From Bacteroidaceae bacterium (lineage in GTDB: Bacteria > Bacteroidota > Bacteroidia > Bacteroidales > Bacteroidaceae): a stretch of 18,586 nucleotides of DNA. Numbering within the stretch: the stretch's first letter is position 1; each line of letters starts with the position of its first letter. Where the stretch lies: the NCBI GenBank assembly GCA_900765575.1, contig CAAFRW010000128.1, positions 1 to 18,586 on the forward strand. The letters run 5' to 3'. The notes below the pieces were generated by a model. That model was not told the DNA's origin, searched no databases, and was given only the letters and a program-made list of their open reading frames with translations. This document shows, in pieces, positions 1-8,317 of the stretch. The translations under genes were made by a program, and so were the position numbers.

Positions 1-68
1 CTATCTAATGTTGTTAGCCAGGCCTGCGGAAGGGGTACTCCGCAGGCCTGGCTAACAACATTAGATAG
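1..68. repeat. Perfect 30-bp inverted repeat (hairpin)
   Basis: Arms at 1-30 and 39-68 are exact reverse complements, separated by an 8-base loop (31-38, AGGGGTAC). The arms contain the GC-rich core CCAGGCCTGCGGA and an AT-richer outer part. The structure lies about 160 bp past the stop of the S41 protease gene. As RNA it would form a very stable stem in either direction, so a bidirectional terminator for genes on both sides is the simplest reading. No U-tract follows on either strand, so this is not a classical intrinsic terminator. The arm may continue beyond the window's left edge. Confidence 0.9.
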
Positions 69-120
69 GCGTAGCTAATCACGCCCCTTATACCGGGCTA
101 ATCTCTTTTCGTTAGTATAT

Positions 121-176
121 TGAGAATCAGCCGTTTCTCTTTCAGGCTAAAAAGGAAGCTTCACGGGTTATTCTCA
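121..176 (-). terminator. Imperfect hairpin after the S41 protease gene
   Basis: The outer arms at 121-134 and 163-176 match at 12 of 14 positions (TGAGAAT..CCGT against ACGG..ATTCTCA), starting about 50 bp past the protease stop. There is no clear U-tract. It may act as a terminator or 3' stabiliser, possibly backed up by the perfect hairpin at 1-68. Low certainty. Confidence 0.35.
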
Positions 177-225
177 TCGGTTTTCGTACTTGTCCCTCTG
201 TTGACCGGGGAACACGAATACTGCT

Positions 226-3200
226 TTACAATCCTTTCAGCATCTCCTGTACGGCTGTTTCCAACTGACGGTCTTTGCCTGCCAACGATTCTTCGGGTGC
301 ATTATACACCTCGATGTCCGGTTCCAATTGATGGTTCTCCGCATATTGTCCGCGCATATCCATGCAACCTACCTCCGGAATACCGAATACAATGGAAGGG
401 TCTATCTGTGGTTCCCACCATACGGCCGTCATCGTTCCCGGCACAGGAGCTCCTATCAGTTTGCCTATTTTCAGTTCCTTGTATACCCAGGGGAAGCCAT
501 GCGCATTACTGTAATTGTCCTCACAAACCAATACGCACGAAGACTTCAACCATTTGTTGAACGGGTCGCTTCCGATATATTGTCCACGAGGCACAAAGCG
601 CTGGTACTCTTTTCCGGAAAGCAAGGTGGCCAAATCATCGTGCAACCAGCCTCCTCCGTTATGACGGGTATCTACAATCACCGCCTCTTTATTGCGGCAG
701 CGCCCCAACAGTTCGCTATATACTTCGCGGAAACTCTGGCTGTCCATTCCTTTTACATGTACATAGCCTACCCTGCCGCCCGAAAGTTTATCTACCCTAT
801 CGCGGCAACGTTTCACCCAACGCTTATATAGCAGTCCGTTTTCATCGGCCATGCTGATAGCTTTCACCGTTACATCGAAACGTTTTCCGGCCGGACTGAG
901 CACTGAAAGGCGGACATTACGTCCCGACTTGCCTTCCAACAGAGGGAAGTAATCGGTGCCTTTCGCTATCTTCTGTCCGTCGATGCGCTCAATGATGCAA
1001 CCTGCCGTCACCTCATTCTTCTTGAGTGTTAACGGGCCTTTCGCTATAATTTCTTTAATCTTCAGTCCGTCGCCGGTATACTCTTCATCATAGAAGACTC
1101 CTAACGAAGCCGTAGGCAACAACGATGGGGAGGAAGCCTGATAACGCGCTCCGGTGTGCGAAGCATTCAACTCACCCAACATCTCGCTCAGCACTTCCGC
1201 AAAATCATAATTGTTGTTGATGTACGGCAAGAAACGGGAGTATGTTTTGCGATAGCCTTCCCAGTCGGTACCTTGCAAATCGGCCACATAAAACTTATCT
1301 TTTACCTGCTGCCATACGTGATTAAAGATATACTCCCTCTCCGCATAAGGCTGATAAGTAAACACGGCTTCAAAAGAGACCGGTTTGGTAGCGCCGTTGG
1401 CCAATGTCACCTTCTTGATGCCCATCCGGCTACAAAGGTAAATATTCTCTCTCTTCTTATCCGGGCATATCTGTCCGCCGCCTACCCCTTTCATTACTAT
1501 CTTCGTACGGTTCTCCTTCAGATCGTGTTCCCAAAGGTCCATGCCGCTTTCGAACGCAGCCAGGTAGTAGAGTTTATCGCCTTTCAACGATAAAACGGCA
1601 TCTCCCAAGCGGGATGAATTCACCGTTAAGCGGACAATCCGGTCTTCCCTGTTCTCCAAGTCGAAGACCAAAGCTTTCGTTTCCTTCTTTTCGGCTTGCG
1701 AGGCTTTCTTATCGGTGGTTACAGTAGCTCCCTTCCGTTCCTTGCCCCCTTTTCCTTTTGCCGGATTGTTCTTTTTATCCTTAGCCGGTTCGCTCTTTTC
1801 TTTCTGTTCTTCTTTTTTGGGAGCCTCCGGAGTTTTTGCTTTCTCCGCATCGGCCAACGCAAGTTCTTCCTTGCTCATACGGAAACGTTCGTAAGCGTCC
1901 AAGTCGAAGAACATAATATAGATGTCACTTTCCGCACCCCAACTGCCGTGACTGCGGAAACCTGCCCTGTCGCTTTCCCATATCATCGCTTTGCCGTCTA
2001 GCACCCATTTGGCATTCCGGTCGCTATAACCACTTTCGGTCAGGTTATGGATTTCTCCGTTTCCCGAAGCATTCACCAACGCAATATCTTTATTGTTCCA
2101 ACCGCCTACACCTATATAATTAGTCAGAATCCATTTGCTGTCCGGACTCCATTCAAAACTTTGGTCGCCATCGCTATAAGAATATTCATACTTGCCGTCC
2201 ATCACGGTGCGGACACTTTTCTTGGCCAGATTCAACACCCGGATGGCGGTACGGTTTTCCAAGAACGCTATTTCTTTTCCATCCGGACTGTATTGCGGCT
2301 GGAAAGAGGTGATACCCGAATGGATAAGTTTCTCTTCCTTGAGTTCCGTAGCATAAGTAAATTGCTTTTCCTCCTTCTTTACCAGCGACGAACGATAAAT
2401 CTGCCACACTCCATCCCGTTCGGAAGCATATACAATGCTGCGTCCATCGGGAGAGAAGTTGATATTACGCTCTTGCTCAGGGGTATTGGTTACTTGTTTG
2501 GTGGTTTTATATTCTGTCGACGTAACATACACATCTCCATGCAGCACAAAGGCAATCTCCTTTGCATCCGGAGAAAGGGCTATTTCGGTAGCGCCGCTCT
2601 GACGAATCTGCGTCATCACATCCCGGTCGGTCTTATCGGTTACTATCCGTACTTCCACCTTTTGGGGTTTCCCGCCTTCTTTCAACGTATAAAGCTCACC
2701 GTCGTAGTTATAGCACAACAAGCCGTTGCGCGAGGCGGTCAAAGAACGGACCGGATTCTTTGTATGATGTGTCAGCTGCACAGCGTTGCCACCCGTCAGG
2801 GGACGTTTGTATACATTGAACGAACCTTTTTCCTCGCTCAAATAATAGAACGAGCGGCCATCCGGAGCCCACACCGGCGTACGGTCTTCTCCTTTAAAAG
2901 TCGTCAACCGCTGATAAGCATTTGTCTCCGGTTGATAAAGCCATATATCGCGGGTGATAGAGGAGGTATGATGTTTACGCATCGGGTCTTCATATCCTTT
3001 CTTATCATGATAAAGCCACTGTTTTCCATCAGCACTCACACTGATATCTTCCATCGGCATAGAAGAGCACATCTTAGGCCGTCCACCCTGTACACCTACC
3101 TCATACACCTGCTGGAACTGTCCGGAAGGGAACTGGGCGTCTTCTGCCGACGGGCGAATGTTGGAAAGGAACAGAATATGATTTTTATCTTTGAAAGTCA

Positions 3201-3537
3201 CCGGTTTTTCCGTTCCGGAAAAAGTAGTCAAACGAGTAGGAGCTCCTCCCTCTTTATCCACTATATACACATCCATACTTCCCATACGGTCGGAAGCAAA
3301 AGCAATCTGTTTGCCGTCTGGACTCCATACCGGGTCTGTGTCGTAAGCGGGATGGGAGGTTATCTGCAACGCCCGTCCTCCGGTAACTGGAACGGTAAAG
3401 ATGTCTCCTTTATAACAAAAGGCAATGGTGGTTCCATCGGGTGAGATTGCACTGTTGCGCATCCATAAAGGAGCTTCTTGCGCATAAGCAAAAACGGAAA
3501 GTAGGTATGCTGAAATACCTAATAGTAGTTTTTTCAT
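226..3537 (-). CDS. Secreted tricorn-like S41 protease with beta-propeller domains
   Basis: Encodes 1103 aa from the chosen start. The N-terminus is a signal peptide (MKKLLLGI.., hydrophobic stretch, likely cleavage after AYA before Q), so export from the cytoplasm is expected. Residues about 30-690 hold repeated WD40/PD40-type blades (WSPDGKQIAFASDR, FSPDGRSIVYASERDG, YSPDGKEIAFLEN), as in the two propellers of tricorn protease. A Lys/Glu/Pro-rich linker at about 560-620 interrupts the second propeller. The C-terminal part has a PDZ-like region and an S41 peptidase domain: S793-H794 (SHTGAR), nucleophile S1010 in NYSNAHGF, and E1042 in WWEPQ. An in-frame ATG 30 bases upstream (3567) is disfavoured because it precedes the signal peptide and lies at or before the predicted transcription start. 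It probably degrades peptides in the periplasm; substrate unknown. Family call firm, physiological role not. Confidence 0.9.
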   Translation of the reverse strand: MKKLLLGISAYLLSVFAYAQEAPLWMRNSAISPDGTTIAFCYKGDIFTVPVTGGRALQITSHPAYDTDPVWSPDGKQIAFASDRMGSMDVYIVDKEGGAPTRLTTFSGTEKPVTFKDKNHILFLSNIRPSAEDAQFPSGQFQQVYEVGVQGGRPKMCSSMPMEDISVSADGKQWLYHDKKGYEDPMRKHHTSSITRDIWLYQPETNAYQRLTTFKGEDRTPVWAPDGRSFYYLSEEKGSFNVYKRPLTGGNAVQLTHHTKNPVRSLTASRNGLLCYNYDGELYTLKEGGKPQKVEVRIVTDKTDRDVMTQIRQSGATEIALSPDAKEIAFVLHGDVYVTSTEYKTTKQVTNTPEQERNINFSPDGRSIVYASERDGVWQIYRSSLVKKEEKQFTYATELKEEKLIHSGITSFQPQYSPDGKEIAFLENRTAIRVLNLAKKSVRTVMDGKYEYSYSDGDQSFEWSPDSKWILTNYIGVGGWNNKDIALVNASGNGEIHNLTESGYSDRNAKWVLDGKAMIWESDRAGFRSHGSWGAESDIYIMFFDLDAYERFRMSKEELALADAEKAKTPEAPKKEEQKEKSEPAKDKKNNPAKGKGGKERKGATVTTDKKASQAEKKETKALVFDLENREDRIVRLTVNSSRLGDAVLSLKGDKLYYLAAFESGMDLWEHDLKENRTKIVMKGVGGGQICPDKKRENIYLCSRMGIKKVTLANGATKPVSFEAVFTYQPYAEREYIFNHVWQQVKDKFYVADLQGTDWEGYRKTYSRFLPYINNNYDFAEVLSEMLGELNASHTGARYQASSPSLLPTASLGVFYDEEYTGDGLKIKEIIAKGPLTLKKNEVTAGCIIERIDGQKIAKGTDYFPLLEGKSGRNVRLSVLSPAGKRFDVTVKAISMADENGLLYKRWVKRCRDRVDKLSGGRVGYVHVKGMDSQSFREVYSELLGRCRNKEAVIVDTRHNGGGWLHDDLATLLSGKEYQRFVPRGQYIGSDPFNKWLKSSCVLVCEDNYSNAHGFPWVYKELKIGKLIGAPVPGTMTAVWWEPQIDPSIVFGIPEVGCMDMRGQYAENHQLEPDIEVYNAPEESLAGKDRQLETAVQEMLKGL

Positions 3538-3564
3538 ATTTATCAGGGTTAAAGAACATTTCAG

Positions 3565-3572
3565 CAAAAATA
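3565..3572 (-). promoter_or_regulatory. Candidate -7 element of the S41 protease gene
   Basis: The minus strand reads TATTTTTG, a match to the Bacteroides -7 consensus TAnnTTTG, about 28 bases before the ATG at 3537. No good TTTG sits about 19 bases further up, so the promoter is only half supported. Its position favours the 3537 start. Confidence 0.4.
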
Positions 3573-3702
3573 AGAAATATTCCTGAGGCAGAGGTTATAC
3601 GGGTTCAGATTTTTGCACAGGCAATAAGAAAGAAGGTGAAGAATAATACTTAAGCTGATACGATTCCATATTGTTACAAATGCAGTAAAAATGCCGGGTG
3701 TA

Positions 3703-3801
3703 ATAACTAACTATGTTAGACGGCGTAACTCTTAATGTTATCGAAATAACTAACTATGCTAGACAGCGTAACTAACTATGTTATGAAAACAACTCTTAAT
3801 G
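3703..3801. repeat. Tandem repeat, five units of alternating 22 and 21 bp
   Basis: Units begin at 3704, 3726, 3747, 3769 and 3790, giving spacings of 22, 21, 22 and 21. Two forms are mixed: TAACTAACTATG (units 1, 3, 4) and (T/C)AACTCTTAATG (units 2, 5), each followed by TTA or CTA. Units 1-2 and 3-4 form a 43-bp higher-order repeat. The array lies between the proC hairpin and the promoter region of the S41 protease gene. No reading frame runs through it. The function is unknown; it could be a minisatellite or a set of protein-binding sites on one helix face. Confidence 0.8.
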
Positions 3802-3811
3802 CTATAATATA

Positions 3812-3854
3812 GTATTCCCTCCTAAAGCAGAAACAGAGCTTTAGGAGGGAATAC
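3812..3854 (-). terminator. Strong hairpin terminator after proC
   Basis: A perfect 17-bp stem (3812-3828 with 3838-3854; sequence GTATTCCCTCCTAAAGC) encloses a 9-base loop. It starts 43 bp after the proC stop and would end the arg-proC transcript before the protease gene. The bases after the stem on the minus strand are AT-rich (TATATTATAG) but not a pure U-tract. Confidence 0.7.
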
Positions 3855-3896
3855 GAAGTATCTCAGTTTGAACGGATTCCTATTATTCTCTTACAT

Positions 3897-4676
3897 TTAC
3901 TTGCATGCTTTCATAGCCTTGATGACGGCCGAAGTAAATCCGTTATGGTCTAATTCGTTGATACCTTTAATCGTGATGCCACCCGGAGTGGTTACTTTAT
4001 CAATTTCGACCGAAGGATGAGTGGACGGATCATTTAAAAGAAGTTCGGCGGCACCCTTTACCGTCTGGGTTATCATCATCTGTGCCTGCTTCGGATAAAT
4101 TCCCATCTCGATGCCGGCCTGCATAGCGGCTTGGATATACTTCAGCACAAACGCAATGCCGCACGATGCCAACGCCGTGGTGGCAGGAATTTGTGATTCG
4201 GGAATAAGCAAAGCCATCCCCATTTCATTGAAAATATCCAGAATCATTTTGTCCTGTTCTTCCGTAGCATTCTGACCGGCAACCAACGTCATGCTTTCCA
4301 TGTAAGCAATAGCCGTATTGGGCACTACCCTAAACATCGGCATCTTGACTCCCACATAATGCTCTAACTGTTCAAAACTAATTCCGGCAGCAACGGAGAC
4401 CAGAATCTGATTGCTTTTCAGGTTCATAGAGTTGATAACGTTCTCTATTAACCAAGGTTTTACCGCCACAATAACGATATCGGCCTCTTTCGAAGCTTCT
4501 ATGTTACTATCCATCACATGTAATTCGGGATGGGAGCTTTGCAAAGCTTGCAATTTTCCCCAGCTCGGATTCGAAACATATACATCGTCTGTTCTCACAG
4601 CCGTACCTTTTGCCAGTGCATGCGCTATCGCGCCGCCCATATTTCCTGCACCAATAACTGCTATTTTCATTTTCAA
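3897..4676 (-). CDS. proC: Pyrroline-5-carboxylate reductase
   Basis: 259 aa, the usual length for ProC. It reduces 1-pyrroline-5-carboxylate to L-proline with NAD(P)H in the cytoplasm. The Rossmann motif GAGNMG is at residues 9-14, and the C-terminal dimer/active-site region has the family signature TTPGGITIKG..ELD. It is the last gene of the minus-strand arginine cluster, 169 bp after argD, with a repeat-filled spacer in between that reaches its start codon. ATG codons at residues 1 and 3 are both possible starts. A strong hairpin follows. Its place here would link proline and arginine synthesis, which share glutamate-derived intermediates; whether ArgR really controls it across the long spacer is not known. 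Confidence 0.93.
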   Translation of the reverse strand: MKMKIAVIGAGNMGGAIAHALAKGTAVRTDDVYVSNPSWGKLQALQSSHPELHVMDSNIEASKEADIVIVAVKPWLIENVINSMNLKSNQILVSVAAGISFEQLEHYVGVKMPMFRVVPNTAIAYMESMTLVAGQNATEEQDKMILDIFNEMGMALLIPESQIPATTALASCGIAFVLKYIQAAMQAGIEMGIYPKQAQMMITQTVKGAAELLLNDPSTHPSVEIDKVTTPGGITIKGINELDHNGFTSAVIKAMKACK

Positions 4677-4860
4677 TTAAATAAGATTCTCCACACTCCA
4701 CTGAATAAAGCTAGTCACTTTCAACTTAATAAGCTCTCCATTGAATAGTTTCTCCACTTTCAATTAAATAAAGCTCCTTACTTAATGAAGTTTTCACTTT
4801 CAATTTTCCATTGAATAAAAACTCTCCACTCTCAATTCTCCACTCTCAACTTAATAACTT
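4664..4860. repeat. Degenerate A/T-rich tandem repeat between argD and proC
   Basis: The spacer consists of about eight diverged copies of a roughly 20-30-bp unit, on the plus strand like CACTTTCAATTAAATAAAG followed by CTCC. Variants are TCAACTTAATAAGCTCTCC, CCATTGAATAGTTTCTCC and CACTCTCAATTCTCC. The array overlaps the proC start codon at one end and the argD stop region at the other. Such AT-rich spacer repeats look like products of replication slippage. They would put a long A/G-rich leader in front of proC. Confidence 0.75.
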
Positions 4861-5970
4861 ATTCAGTCTTTCAAGGAATAAGTCCGCCTCCTCTTTAGTC
4901 AAACACAACGGGGGAAGTAAACGAAGCACATTCGTCCCGCTTGCACCGGTAAACACATGTTCGTCATAAATTAACCGGCTACGAAGCTCTTTAATAGGCT
5001 CTGCAAATTCCAGACCAATCATCAGTCCGCGACCACGAACGTCCTTTATCTGAGGTACTTTTTTCAGTTCCTGCATTAAATAAGCACCCACTGCGGCCGC
5101 ATTGTCCACCAAATGTTCCTCTTCTATCACGTCCAGAACCGCCAAAGCCGCCGCACATCCCAAGTGATTGCCGCCGAAAGTAGTTCCCAACTGTCCGTAT
5201 ACCGGCGTAAACTTAGGACTAATCAATACCCCACTCATAGGGAAACCATTGGCTATACCCTTGGCTACCGTAATCATGTCCGGACGGATGCCGGCATATT
5301 GATGCGCAAAGAACTTGCCGCTACGGCCATAACCGGATTGTATCTCATCCAAAATCAGGACGGTATCGGTTTCGGTACAAACCTCACGAAGCTGTTTCAT
5401 AAAGGTGTCATCCGGAATCTGAATGCCTCCTACTCCTTGTATACCTTCTATCATAACGGCGCACACATCTTTCTTCTGCAATTCCGCCTTTACAGCCTCT
5501 ATCTCGTTCAACGGCAAGTAAGTAACATGTCCGTTATGGTTAATCGGCGCAATGATTTTAGGGTTGTCTGTTGCTTCCACCGCCAACGAAGTACGCCCGT
5601 GGAAAGCTTTATTAAAAGAGATAACACGGGTACGTCCGTTGTAGAACGAAGCCAGCTTCAACGCATTTTCATTGGCTTCCGCTCCCGAATTAACCAGAAA
5701 CAACGCATAATCATCATATCCGCTTGCCTTTCCCAAACGAGTAGCCAACTCTTGTTGCAGTGCATTCACTACCGAATTGGAATAAAATCCTAATTGCGCC
5801 ACTTGCTTACTAACCTTATCCACATAATGCGGGTGCGCATGACCTATTGAAATAACGGCGTGCCCGCCATACAAATCCAGATACTCCGTTCCTTTCTCGT
5901 CCCATACCCGGCAACCTTTTCCCTTTACGATATTGATATCATACAAAGGATATACATCAAATAATTTCAT
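4846..5970 (-). CDS. argD: N-acyl(succinyl/acetyl)ornithine aminotransferase
   Basis: 374 aa, a class III PLP-dependent aminotransferase. It moves the amino group of glutamate to N-acylglutamate semialdehyde, giving N-acylornithine. Visible are SGAEAN at 95-100 (cofactor phosphate), FHGRT at 123-127, DEIQSGYGRSG from D208 (PLP pyridine contact) and the Schiff-base lysine K237 in TVAKGIANGFP. It is slightly shorter than the usual 390-400 aa, mainly at the N-terminus. It follows argC by 33 bp and is probably co-transcribed with it. In Bacteroides the arginine route is known to run through N-succinyl intermediates, so succinylornithine is the likelier product; this cannot be read from the sequence. 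Confidence 0.93.
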   Translation of the reverse strand: MKLFDVYPLYDINIVKGKGCRVWDEKGTEYLDLYGGHAVISIGHAHPHYVDKVSKQVAQLGFYSNSVVNALQQELATRLGKASGYDDYALFLVNSGAEANENALKLASFYNGRTRVISFNKAFHGRTSLAVEATDNPKIIAPINHNGHVTYLPLNEIEAVKAELQKKDVCAVMIEGIQGVGGIQIPDDTFMKQLREVCTETDTVLILDEIQSGYGRSGKFFAHQYAGIRPDMITVAKGIANGFPMSGVLISPKFTPVYGQLGTTFGGNHLGCAAALAVLDVIEEEHLVDNAAAVGAYLMQELKKVPQIKDVRGRGLMIGLEFAEPIKELRSRLIYDEHVFTGASGTNVLRLLPPLCLTKEEADLFLERLNKLLS

Positions 5971-6003
5971 TCTTTATCCTCCATTTTCATTCTGCATTCT
6001 CTT

Positions 6004-6972
6004 TCAGAATGCACTCGGCTTTAACTTCAAGCCCGTAGTTTCTTCCAGATTGAACATCAGGTTCATATTATGAACAGCTTGTCCGCTGGCTCCTTTCAGA
6101 AGATTGTCTATACAAGAGACAATCAGCAATTTATCCCCATGTTTTTCTAAATGAATCAGGCACTTATTGGTATTGACTACCTGTTTCAAATCGATATTCT
6201 TGTCTACAATGTGTACAAAAGAATCTTCGGCGTAATACTCTTCGTACATTTTCACCAACTCTTCCAGTTCCACTTTACATTTCACTACGATGGTAGCAAA
6301 TATGCCACGTGGGAAATCACCCCGATACGGAATGAAATCAATTTCCGAATCGAAACTGTTCTGTAACTGCCTCAGCGATTGTTTTATTTCCGGCACATGT
6401 TGATGGGAAAACGGCTTGTAAATGCTCATATTATTGTTGCGCCAGCTAAAGTGACTGGTAGCACCCGGTTTCACACCGGCTCCCGTACTGCCTGTTATGG
6501 CATTCACCATCACATCGTCGTTAATCATCAAATGCTTGGCCAAAGGTAACAGTCCCAATTGGATGCAGGTAGCAAAGCAACCCGGATTCGCCACATACTT
6601 GCTATGGCAAATAGTGCGTCGGTTCAATTCGGGAAGTCCGTAAACAAATGGATGTTCTTCACTTTTGATACGATAATCCATGGAAAGGTCGATGATTTTC
6701 AACTCATCCGGAAGATTATGGCACTCCAAGAACTTCTTCGTATCGCCATGAGCCGTACAAAAGAAGAGTACATCAATTTCATCGAGAGGAAGAGCGTCTG
6801 TAAAAACCATTTCCGTTTCTCCATACAGACCCTCATGCACATCCGTCAGTTTGTTTCCGGCATTACTGCTACTATTTACAAACACCAAATCCACTTCCGG
6901 ATGATTGAGCAACAAACGAATCAATTCTCCGGCAGTATAACCGGCACCTCCTATTATTCCAACTTTTATCAT
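6004..6972 (-). CDS. argC: N-acyl-gamma-glutamyl-phosphate reductase
   Basis: 322 aa. It reduces N-acylglutamyl 5-phosphate to the semialdehyde with NADPH, the step before ArgD. The nucleotide-binding motif GGAGYTAGEL is near the N-terminus (8-17), the catalytic cysteine is C132 in NPGCFATC, and the HVPEI segment carries the expected active-site histidine. Length and motifs fit the ArgC type rather than aspartate-semialdehyde dehydrogenase. It sits 116 bp after argG and 33 bp before argD in the same orientation. As with ArgD, the acyl group in Bacteroides is probably succinyl rather than acetyl. Confidence 0.94.
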   Translation of the reverse strand: MIKVGIIGGAGYTAGELIRLLLNHPEVDLVFVNSSSNAGNKLTDVHEGLYGETEMVFTDALPLDEIDVLFFCTAHGDTKKFLECHNLPDELKIIDLSMDYRIKSEEHPFVYGLPELNRRTICHSKYVANPGCFATCIQLGLLPLAKHLMINDDVMVNAITGSTGAGVKPGATSHFSWRNNNMSIYKPFSHQHVPEIKQSLRQLQNSFDSEIDFIPYRGDFPRGIFATIVVKCKVELEELVKMYEEYYAEDSFVHIVDKNIDLKQVVNTNKCLIHLEKHGDKLLIVSCIDNLLKGASGQAVHNMNLMFNLEETTGLKLKPSAF

Positions 6973-7088
6973 GAAAAATATTTTAAATGAAGTCCCGCAT
7001 CGTCCGCTGCAAAAAAGAAAGCGGCTTTACAACTGCCATGAAGTTCTTTTCTGTCATGCCTCTCCGAACGAGACTCGAATTTATCCTA

Positions 7089-8294
7089 TTAAATTTCTTC
7101 GTCCTTATGATTATTGTAATACACACGCAAAGGAGTAGAAGTTACTTTAATGAAACCTTTGGCGTCTTCTGCCGTCCAGCCCTTTTGCATCTCACCGTAT
7201 TCACCGAATTTAGTTTTCACCAGGTCGTCTTCCGAATCCACTCCTACCGTAGAGAAAGAGAGCGGACGAAGTTCCAGGATAGCCGTACCGTTTACATTAC
7301 GCTGAGACTCGTGCAACATGGCTTCTATATCCCGCATTACCGGTTCCAGGTATTGACTTTCGTGCAAGAACATGCCGTACCAATTGGCTACCTGGTCTTT
7401 CCAATACTGCTGCCATTTGCTTAATGTATATTTCTCCAGAAAGCGGTGCGCACCGATAATCAGCATAGGAGCTGCCGCCTCAAAGCCTACACGTCCCTTG
7501 ATACCGATAATGGTATCGCCTACATGCATATCCCGGCCAATGCCGTATGCCGCGCCTATCTCTTCCACTTTCAGAATTGCTTTAATGGGGTCGTCAAATG
7601 TTTCACCGTTCACAGCTTTCAATTCCCCCTTCTCGAAAGTAAGGCGCAGTTCTTCACTGCCGTTTTTAGTCACCTGCTTCAAATAAGCATCTTCCGGCAA
7701 TCCCTGCTTAGAGTCGAGTATCTCGCCGCCACAGATAGACGTTCCCCAAAGACCTACATTATAAGAATACTTCAGTTTAGTAAAGTCGGCTTCAAACCCG
7801 TGTTCTTTCAGATAGTTAATCTCATATTCGCGGGTTAACGCCATATCACGCGTCAAGGTAATGATTTCTACATTCGGCGCCAACACCAAGAAAGTCATAT
7901 CGAAACGAATCTGGTCGTTTCCGGCTCCGGTAGAACCGTGTGCAATAGCATGCGCACCTACCTCGTTGGCATAACGGGCAATGGCCAAAGCCTGGAATAT
8001 ACGTTCGGAACTTACTGAAATAGGATACGTTCCATTACGCAATACATTGCCAAACACCATATACTTCAAACTCTTTTCGTAATACTCCTGTGTTACGTCG
8101 ATAGTTACATATTTCGCAGCGCCCAATTTATAGGCGTTCTCTTCATTCTTTTTCAACTGTTCGGCACTGAAACCGCCCGTATTGGCACATGCCGCATAGA
8201 CCTCATAGCCTTTTTCCTTAGCCAGGTACATTACTGTAAACGAAGTGTCCAATCCTCCACTGAAGGCCACTACTACTTTCTTTTTCTCTTCCAT
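7089..8294 (-). CDS. argG: Argininosuccinate synthase
   Basis: 401 aa. It joins citrulline and aspartate at the cost of ATP (to AMP and pyrophosphate), giving argininosuccinate. The N-type ATP pyrophosphatase loop AFSGGLDTS is at 10-18. The substrate-binding segment HGSTGAGNDQIRFD at 119-132 matches the TGKGNDQxRF pattern of the family. The length is normal. It lies 23 bp after the GNAT gene, so these two are almost surely one transcript. ArgH, which would complete the pathway, is not in the window. Confidence 0.95.
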   Translation of the reverse strand: MEEKKKVVVAFSGGLDTSFTVMYLAKEKGYEVYAACANTGGFSAEQLKKNEENAYKLGAAKYVTIDVTQEYYEKSLKYMVFGNVLRNGTYPISVSSERIFQALAIARYANEVGAHAIAHGSTGAGNDQIRFDMTFLVLAPNVEIITLTRDMALTREYEINYLKEHGFEADFTKLKYSYNVGLWGTSICGGEILDSKQGLPEDAYLKQVTKNGSEELRLTFEKGELKAVNGETFDDPIKAILKVEEIGAAYGIGRDMHVGDTIIGIKGRVGFEAAAPMLIIGAHRFLEKYTLSKWQQYWKDQVANWYGMFLHESQYLEPVMRDIEAMLHESQRNVNGTAILELRPLSFSTVGVDSEDDLVKTKFGEYGEMQKGWTAEDAKGFIKVTSTPLRVYYNNHKDEEI

Positions 8295-8317
8295 AAGTCT
8301 ATCCTAATTTTATCATT

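Noticed and set aside
1..68. Invertible promoter repeat
   Set aside because: Only 8 bases lie between the arms, too short to hold a promoter that could be flipped.
2047..3444. Long open frame (465 codons) on the plus strand
   Set aside because: It runs antisense inside the S41 protease gene; its product has no recognisable domain and the opposite strand shows clear blade repeats.
3703..3801. Tandem repeat considered as a CRISPR array
   Set aside because: Units are contiguous with no spacer between them and vary in sequence.
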